Below the pieces are notes generated by a model. That model was not told where the DNA came from. It did no database searches and saw only the letters and a program-made list of their open reading frames with translations. DNA of 64,000 nt from Microtetraspora sp. NBRC 13810 (lineage in GTDB: Bacteria; Actinomycetota; Actinomycetes; Streptosporangiales; Streptosporangiaceae), in assembly GCF_030268685.1 (NCBI RefSeq), contig NZ_BSRQ01000007.1, forward strand, positions 186,001 through 250,000, in the 5' to 3' direction. The translations under genes and the position numbers were made by a program. Below are positions 60,308-64,000 of this stretch, one piece after another (within the stretch, counting starts at the first letter, position 1; every line of letters starts with the position of its first letter).

Positions 60308-61063
60308 TCACCGTTGGGACGACATTTCCGGCTTCACCCGGTAGAACGCGTCCGGATCGGCCGGGCGCGCCGAGAAGTCGTAACGGACGCCCTCGGGCGC
60401 GACGGCCACCAGGGTGACGGACAGGCTGCCCCACGTCCCGCCGTCGGGCAGCGCCTGCCGTACGATCAGCGCCCGCGGGTCGCCGGTGGCCAGGCCCGCC
60501 CCGGAGGCCAGCCGGGCCCACTCGCCCCAGTAGTCCCCCGGCTCCCCGTCCAGCGGCAGCCCGGGCCGTACGGCGTCGCGGAAGCGCGGGCGGAACCACG
60601 CCACCCGGTGGTTCTCCTCGCCCTGCTCCCAGCCGCTGTTGACGATCATGTGGGTGCCCGGGGCGGGTTTGTCCGCCGTGAGCAGGGTGCCGTCCCAGTG
60701 CCACAGCCGCACGCCCTCGGGGTCGGCGAGCACGAGGTGGAAGGGGTCGTAGCGGGTCAGGTCGTCCGCCGGCGGCTCGCCCTCGGCCAGCGCGCGCAGC
60801 GGCAGGTCGCCGCGGCTACTGCGGCCCTCCTCGCGGGCCAGCAGGCCGCGCCCGTTGAGCAGCGCCGCCACCCTGCGCCCCGCCGGGTCCACGGCCAGCC
60901 AGGTGCCGCCCGCCTGGAGGTCACGCCCACCGAGCACGCCGGGACGGCCCGGCCAGTGGTGGGCCGGCGGCTCCCACGGGCGCTGCGCGAACTCGTCGCG
61001 CACCCCCGCCAGCACGACCGGCACCGCGGCCTCCGGATCGAAACTCACGATCACCGTGCACAT
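60308..61063 (-). CDS. NRDE/TANGO2-family protein
   Basis: The 251-aa protein starts MCTVIVSFDPEA and contains VLGGRDLQAGGTWLAVDPAG, the glycine-Thr-Trp block of the NRDE/TANGO2 family, and THMIVNSGWEQGEENHR. The Cys at residue 2 could become an N-terminal nucleophile, as in Ntn hydrolases, after Met removal; this motivates ATG 61063 over the frame extension to 61081. Function in bacteria is not established; eukaryotic TANGO2 is linked to heme or lipid handling. It lies upstream of mshC on the same strand with a 43-bp gap. Confidence 0.82.
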   Translation of the reverse strand: MCTVIVSFDPEAAVPVVLAGVRDEFAQRPWEPPAHHWPGRPGVLGGRDLQAGGTWLAVDPAGRRVAALLNGRGLLAREEGRSSRGDLPLRALAEGEPPADDLTRYDPFHLVLADPEGVRLWHWDGTLLTADKPAPGTHMIVNSGWEQGEENHRVAWFRPRFRDAVRPGLPLDGEPGDYWGEWARLASGAGLATGDPRALIVRQALPDGGTWGSLSVTLVAVAPEGVRYDFSARPADPDAFYRVKPEMSSQR

Positions 61064-61140
61064 CCCGCAGGCCACCTCCACACGAGCGTTGCGTGCAGAT
61101 TACGCGGCGCGCACGGGCGCCCGGCCACCGGGGGTCCGCG

Positions 61141-61200
61141 CGGGCGGCGCGGTCACGGGCGGCGCGGTCACGGGCGGCGGGGTCAGGGGCGGCGGGGTCA
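61141..61200. repeat. 15-bp minisatellite containing the stop codon of the SCO1664-family gene
   Basis: Four tandem 15-bp units (CGGGCGGCGCGGTCA twice, CGGGCGGCGGGGTCA, GGGGCGGCGGGGTCA) run from 61141 to 61200. On the minus strand the TCA of the last unit is the TGA stop of the neighbouring gene (61198-61200), so the array begins at the stop and extends into the gap. Confidence 0.9.
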
Positions 61201-61959
61201 GATGGGCGGCCAGGGGATCGCGGGCCAGTCCTCCGAGGGGTAGGGGTGGACGCCGGTGTCCACGAGCCGGCGCACCCGCTGCCACACGGCCTCGACCTCG
61301 GCGAGGGTCAGCAGCTCGCGCAGGCGGCGGCCGAGACGGCCGTGCTCCAGCTCGCGGTCCAGGTTGACCAGCATGTTGACCGCCTCGCGGGACAGCCGCT
61401 TGCCGCGCCACTGCCACAGGACGGTCCGCAGCTTGTCCTCGGCCGAGAAGCAGACGCCGTGGTCGACGCCGTACACGTGGCCCTCGGGCATCGGCAGCAG
61501 GTGGCCGCCCTTGCGGTCGGCGTTGTTGACGACGGCGTCGAAGACGGCCATCCGGCGCAGCGCCGGGTGCCGGCTGCGGATCAGCGCCATGAGATCGACC
61601 TGCTCGTCGGCGTCGATCCACAACTGGCACATGCCGGGGCCGAAGGGGCCGTCGCGGTAGACGGTGGGCGGCACGATGCGCCACCCGGTGACGGCCGACA
61701 CCTCGAAGGCGGCGACCTCCCTGGCCGCGAGCGTGCCGTCCGGGAAGTCCCACAGCGGGCGCTCGCCGCGCACCGGTTTGTAGACGCAGGCCGCCCGCAG
61801 CTCGCCGTAGCGGATGTTGCAGTAGAGGGTCATGTTGGTCGCCTCCACCAGCCGGCCGGCGACCTCGATCTGTCCCTCTTTCAGCAGCCTCAAGGCGGTG
61901 GCGTCGTCCATCACACCCGTGGGCTCCGTACTCAGCGTGGGCTCTCCCTCAGCGGTCAT
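61198..61959 (-). CDS. SCO1664-family protein (PI3/4-kinase-like fold)
   Basis: This is a 253-aa conserved actinobacterial protein. MTLYCNIRYGELRAACVYKP suggests a nucleotide-anchoring Lys, VFDAVVNNADRKGGHLL and VYGVDHGVCF resemble the catalytic and metal loops of PI3/4-kinase-like or HipA-like folds. Substrate unknown. It is third in a likely operon with DUF3090 and a phosphatase-fold protein, a trio conserved in mycobacteria (Rv2133c-Rv2135c). The 3' end runs into a tandem repeat. Confidence 0.88.
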   Translation of the reverse strand: MTAEGEPTLSTEPTGVMDDATALRLLKEGQIEVAGRLVEATNMTLYCNIRYGELRAACVYKPVRGERPLWDFPDGTLAAREVAAFEVSAVTGWRIVPPTVYRDGPFGPGMCQLWIDADEQVDLMALIRSRHPALRRMAVFDAVVNNADRKGGHLLPMPEGHVYGVDHGVCFSAEDKLRTVLWQWRGKRLSREAVNMLVNLDRELEHGRLGRRLRELLTLAEVEAVWQRVRRLVDTGVHPYPSEDWPAIPWPPI

Positions 61960-62013
61960 GCCCCACCCCGCCTCGGCGACGCCGTCCCACGCGGAACTTG
62001 CCGGCTCGCTCGC

Positions 62014-62562
62014 TCACGCACCCCCCTGGCTGCTTCGGTAACCGTTCAAGCGCACGCAGATGTGCCCCTCGGCGTCGAGCGGCTGGCCGCACAGCGGGCA
62101 GGGCGGGCGGCCGGCGGCCACGAGCGCCAGCGCCCGCTGGGTGAAGGCCCGGGCCACGCCCGCGGTGAGCCGCACCCGCAGCACCGCGGGCTCGGGCGCC
62201 TCCAGATCATCCTCGTCGGTGATCTCCTGGGCCTCGATCACCACCCGCGAGTCCTCGGGGTCCCAGGCCAGGGCCATGGTGCCGACCCGGAAATCCTCGT
62301 CGATCGGCTGTTCGAGCGGGCCGTTGTCGGTGAGGTCGACCGGCGCGACGGCGGGGACGTGGGCCACTCCGCCGCTCCTGCGCAGCACCTCGTCCAACAG
62401 CTCGTCGAGGCGATCGGCGAGCGCCGCCACCTGGAACTTCTCGAGCCCGACCGTGGTCAGCCTGCCCTGGGAACGGGCCTGCAGGAAGAAGGCTCGTCCT
62501 CCCGGTTGACCTACGGCACCGGCTACAAACCTCTCAGGCGGATCGTAGTCGAAGACCGGCAT
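62014..62562 (-). CDS. DUF3090-family protein
   Basis: The 182-aa protein MPVFDYDPPERFVAGAVGQP ends with a zinc-binding-like knuckle (CPLCGQPLDAEGHICVRLNGY). The central part (AFFLQARSQGRLTTVGLEKFQ and DEDFRVGTMALAWDPE) is typical of DUF3090. No biochemical function is established. It lies between the phosphomutase-like gene (9-nt gap) and the SCO1664-family gene (54-nt gap), so all three are probably cotranscribed. Confidence 0.9.
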   Translation of the reverse strand: MPVFDYDPPERFVAGAVGQPGGRAFFLQARSQGRLTTVGLEKFQVAALADRLDELLDEVLRRSGGVAHVPAVAPVDLTDNGPLEQPIDEDFRVGTMALAWDPEDSRVVIEAQEITDEDDLEAPEPAVLRVRLTAGVARAFTQRALALVAAGRPPCPLCGQPLDAEGHICVRLNGYRSSQGGA

Positions 62563-62571
62563 AGCCCGACC

Positions 62572-63270
62572 TTACGCGGTTCCGGCTCCGCCGCCGACGG
62601 CGGCGTCGCTCTCGGTGGAGTTTTCTGCCCCGTCGCCGTCCGCCGGATCCGGCGGACGGAGCGCCGCGACGTCACCGCCGACGTCGTTGAGCCGCAGCAC
62701 GAAGGGGCGCAGGGGGGTGTAGCGGATGGCGGTGAGGGAGGCGGGGTCGGCGACGATCCGCTGGAACTGGTCCAGGTGCAGCCCCAGGGCATCGGCGACG
62801 ACCGCCTTGATCACGTCTCCGTGGCTGCACACGAGGTAGACGCCGTTGGGGCCGATCTTGGCGTTCCACTCCCTGACGGCGGCGACGGCGCGGTGCTGGA
62901 CGGCGGCGAGCGCCTCCCCACCGGGGAAGACGACGGCGCTCGGATGGGCCTGCACGACGGGCCACAGCGGGTCCTTGGCGAGCTCCTTCAGGGGGCGGCC
63001 GGTCCACTCTCCGTAACCGCACTCGCCGAACCGCTCGTCGGTCAGCACCTCGACGCCGGCGCGGCCCGCCGCGACCGCCTGCGCGGTCTCCTGGCAGCGC
63101 TCCAGCGGGCTCGCGACCACCGCGTCCAGGTCGAGCGGCGCGAGCCGCTCGCCGAGGGCCTTGGCCTGTCTCAGCCCTTCCTCGCTCAGATGCACGCCCG
63201 GGGTCCAGCCGGCGAGGACCGGTCCGGTCAGCTCTGTCAGCCCGTGCCGGGCGAGCAAGAGGGTCGTCAC
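62572..63270 (-). CDS. Histidine-phosphatase-fold protein (MSMEG_4193-type)
   Basis: The 232-aa protein has the phosphoglycerate-mutase superfamily signature LLLARHGLTELTGP with catalytic His9, the second catalytic block SPLERCQETAQAVAAG, and CSHGDVIKAVVADALG with the second His. It is annotated in relatives as a putative phosphomutase, but a phosphatase is more likely; substrate unknown. GTG 63270 is the first usable start. The last 25 residues are acidic and disordered. It leads the three-gene unit and is divergent from an aldo/keto reductase. Confidence 0.9.
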   Translation of the reverse strand: MTTLLLARHGLTELTGPVLAGWTPGVHLSEEGLRQAKALGERLAPLDLDAVVASPLERCQETAQAVAAGRAGVEVLTDERFGECGYGEWTGRPLKELAKDPLWPVVQAHPSAVVFPGGEALAAVQHRAVAAVREWNAKIGPNGVYLVCSHGDVIKAVVADALGLHLDQFQRIVADPASLTAIRYTPLRPFVLRLNDVGGDVAALRPPDPADGDGAENSTESDAAVGGGAGTA

Positions 63271-63393
63271 ATGCCACAGACTAAGCCCCGAGCGCGAAAC
63301 GACCGCAATCTCCCCTGGAAAGCGATTTCCATCAGGGCCGCTGCCTGGGGCGGCACCACGTCGGATACGTGCGAACGGTAATCTGGCCGGATC

Positions 63394-64000
63394 ATGGAGC
63401 AGCGCTATGCCGGTCGGAGCGGGCTGTCGGTCTCGCGTCTCGGGCTCGGCACGATGACGTGGGGGCGCGACACCGGCGCGGAGGAGGCGGCGGCGCAGCT
63501 GCGCGCGTTCGCCGAGGCCGGCGGCACGCTGATCGACACCGCCGACGTCTACTCCGGCGGCGACGCGGAGCTTCTGCTGGGGCGGCTCATGCGCGACGTG
63601 GTGCCCAGGTCGGAGCTGGTCGTCGCGACGAAGGCGGTGCTCACGCCGGACGGCCCGCGGCCCTGCGACGCCTCCCGCCGGCATCTGATCGCGGCGGCCG
63701 ACGCCTCGCTGGCCCGTCTGGGGGTCAACGACGTGGAGCTGTGGCAGCTGCACGCCTTCGACCCGGACGTGCCGCTGGAGGAGACCCTCGCCGCCGTCGA
63801 CACGATCGTGACCTCCGGCCGCGCGGCCTACGCCGGAGTGTGCAACTACGCCGGCTGGCAGCTCGCCGCCGCGGCCGTGGGCCAGCGCTCGGCCAGGGAC
63901 AGCGCGCCGATCGTGGCCGTCCAGGCGGAATACTCGCTGCTCGCCCGCGACGCCGAGCGCGAGCTGCTGCCGGCCGCGGAGTACGCCGGGGCGGGCCTGC
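63394..64000 (+). CDS. Aldo/keto reductase (partial, 5' part)
   Basis: The gene enters from ATG 63394 and runs off the right edge (202 codons visible). GRSGLSVSRLGLGTMTWGR and GGTLIDTADVYSGGDAELLL carry the catalytic Asp and Tyr, VVATKAVL the catalytic Lys, and LWQLHAFDPDVPLEETL the His. It is an NADPH-dependent oxidoreductase of the (beta/alpha)8 aldo/keto reductase superfamily; substrate not predictable. A TAATCT -10-like element lies at 63379-63384, 9 nt before the start. Confidence 0.9.
   Translation, partial: MEQRYAGRSGLSVSRLGLGTMTWGRDTGAEEAAAQLRAFAEAGGTLIDTADVYSGGDAELLLGRLMRDVVPRSELVVATKAVLTPDGPRPCDASRRHLIAAADASLARLGVNDVELWQLHAFDPDVPLEETLAAVDTIVTSGRAAYAGVCNYAGWQLAAAAVGQRSARDSAPIVAVQAEYSLLARDAERELLPAAEYAGAGL

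Overview
The window is high-GC actinobacterial chromosome. Codon use is strongly G/C-ending, GTG starts are common, and it carries a Pup-proteasome locus, the mycothiol enzyme MshC and the actinobacterial nitrate regulator NnaR. Gene content and protein style suggest Streptosporangiales (Streptosporangium/Nonomuraea-like), but the order is an inference.

Backbone. Most minus-strand genes at both ends follow an order I recall from Mycobacterium tuberculosis (about Rv2097c-Rv2135c): FKBP-type isomerase, pafA, prcA, prcB, pup, dop, the ATPase ARC/Mpa, trmI, an M50 protease, a RecB-like nuclease, metH and PAC2, mshC, and the trio SCO1664-family/DUF3090/phosphomutase. Together these supply pupylation-dependent protein degradation, tRNA m1A58 modification, methionine synthesis and mycothiol synthesis.

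Insertions into the backbone. (i) About 3.53-9.1 kb, between prcB and pup: a decayed sugar-utilisation island with a transposase scrap, a head-to-head truncated MarR/SDR pair, a truncated ABC ATPase, a PHP-hydrolase pseudogene and a Gfo/Idh pseudogene, ending in an intact GH38 alpha-mannosidase. (ii) A soluble Ser/Thr kinase between pup and dop. (iii) A membrane acyltransferase between dop and ARC. (iv) About 16.5-31 kb, between trmI and the M50 protease: a double GNAT protein, a giant LAL/LuxR regulator with low-complexity inserts, a PfkB-kinase/class III aminotransferase pair with a divergent TetR regulator, a small DLG-type kinase, a cation/proton antiporter, and a three-gene unit (flavoprotein, four-helix membrane protein, FHA/zinc-ribbon protein) that looks like an uncharacterised signalling system. 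(v) 33-42 kb: a two-component system and a five-gene peptide/nickel-type ABC importer.

Nitrate block (48.4-58.3 kb). narK and then nasA, an electron-transfer flavoprotein, nirB, nirD, nnaR and cbiX form a tightly overlapping minus-strand unit. It covers nitrate uptake, reduction to ammonium, regulation, and siroheme supply for NirB.

Small-scale structure. Four short tandem-repeat arrays (units of 37, 13, 15 and 15 bp) lie at or just beyond gene 3' ends, and two of them contain the stop codon of the adjacent gene. Several perfect hairpins separate convergent genes. I found no tRNA, rRNA, CRISPR array, prophage or complete insertion sequence.
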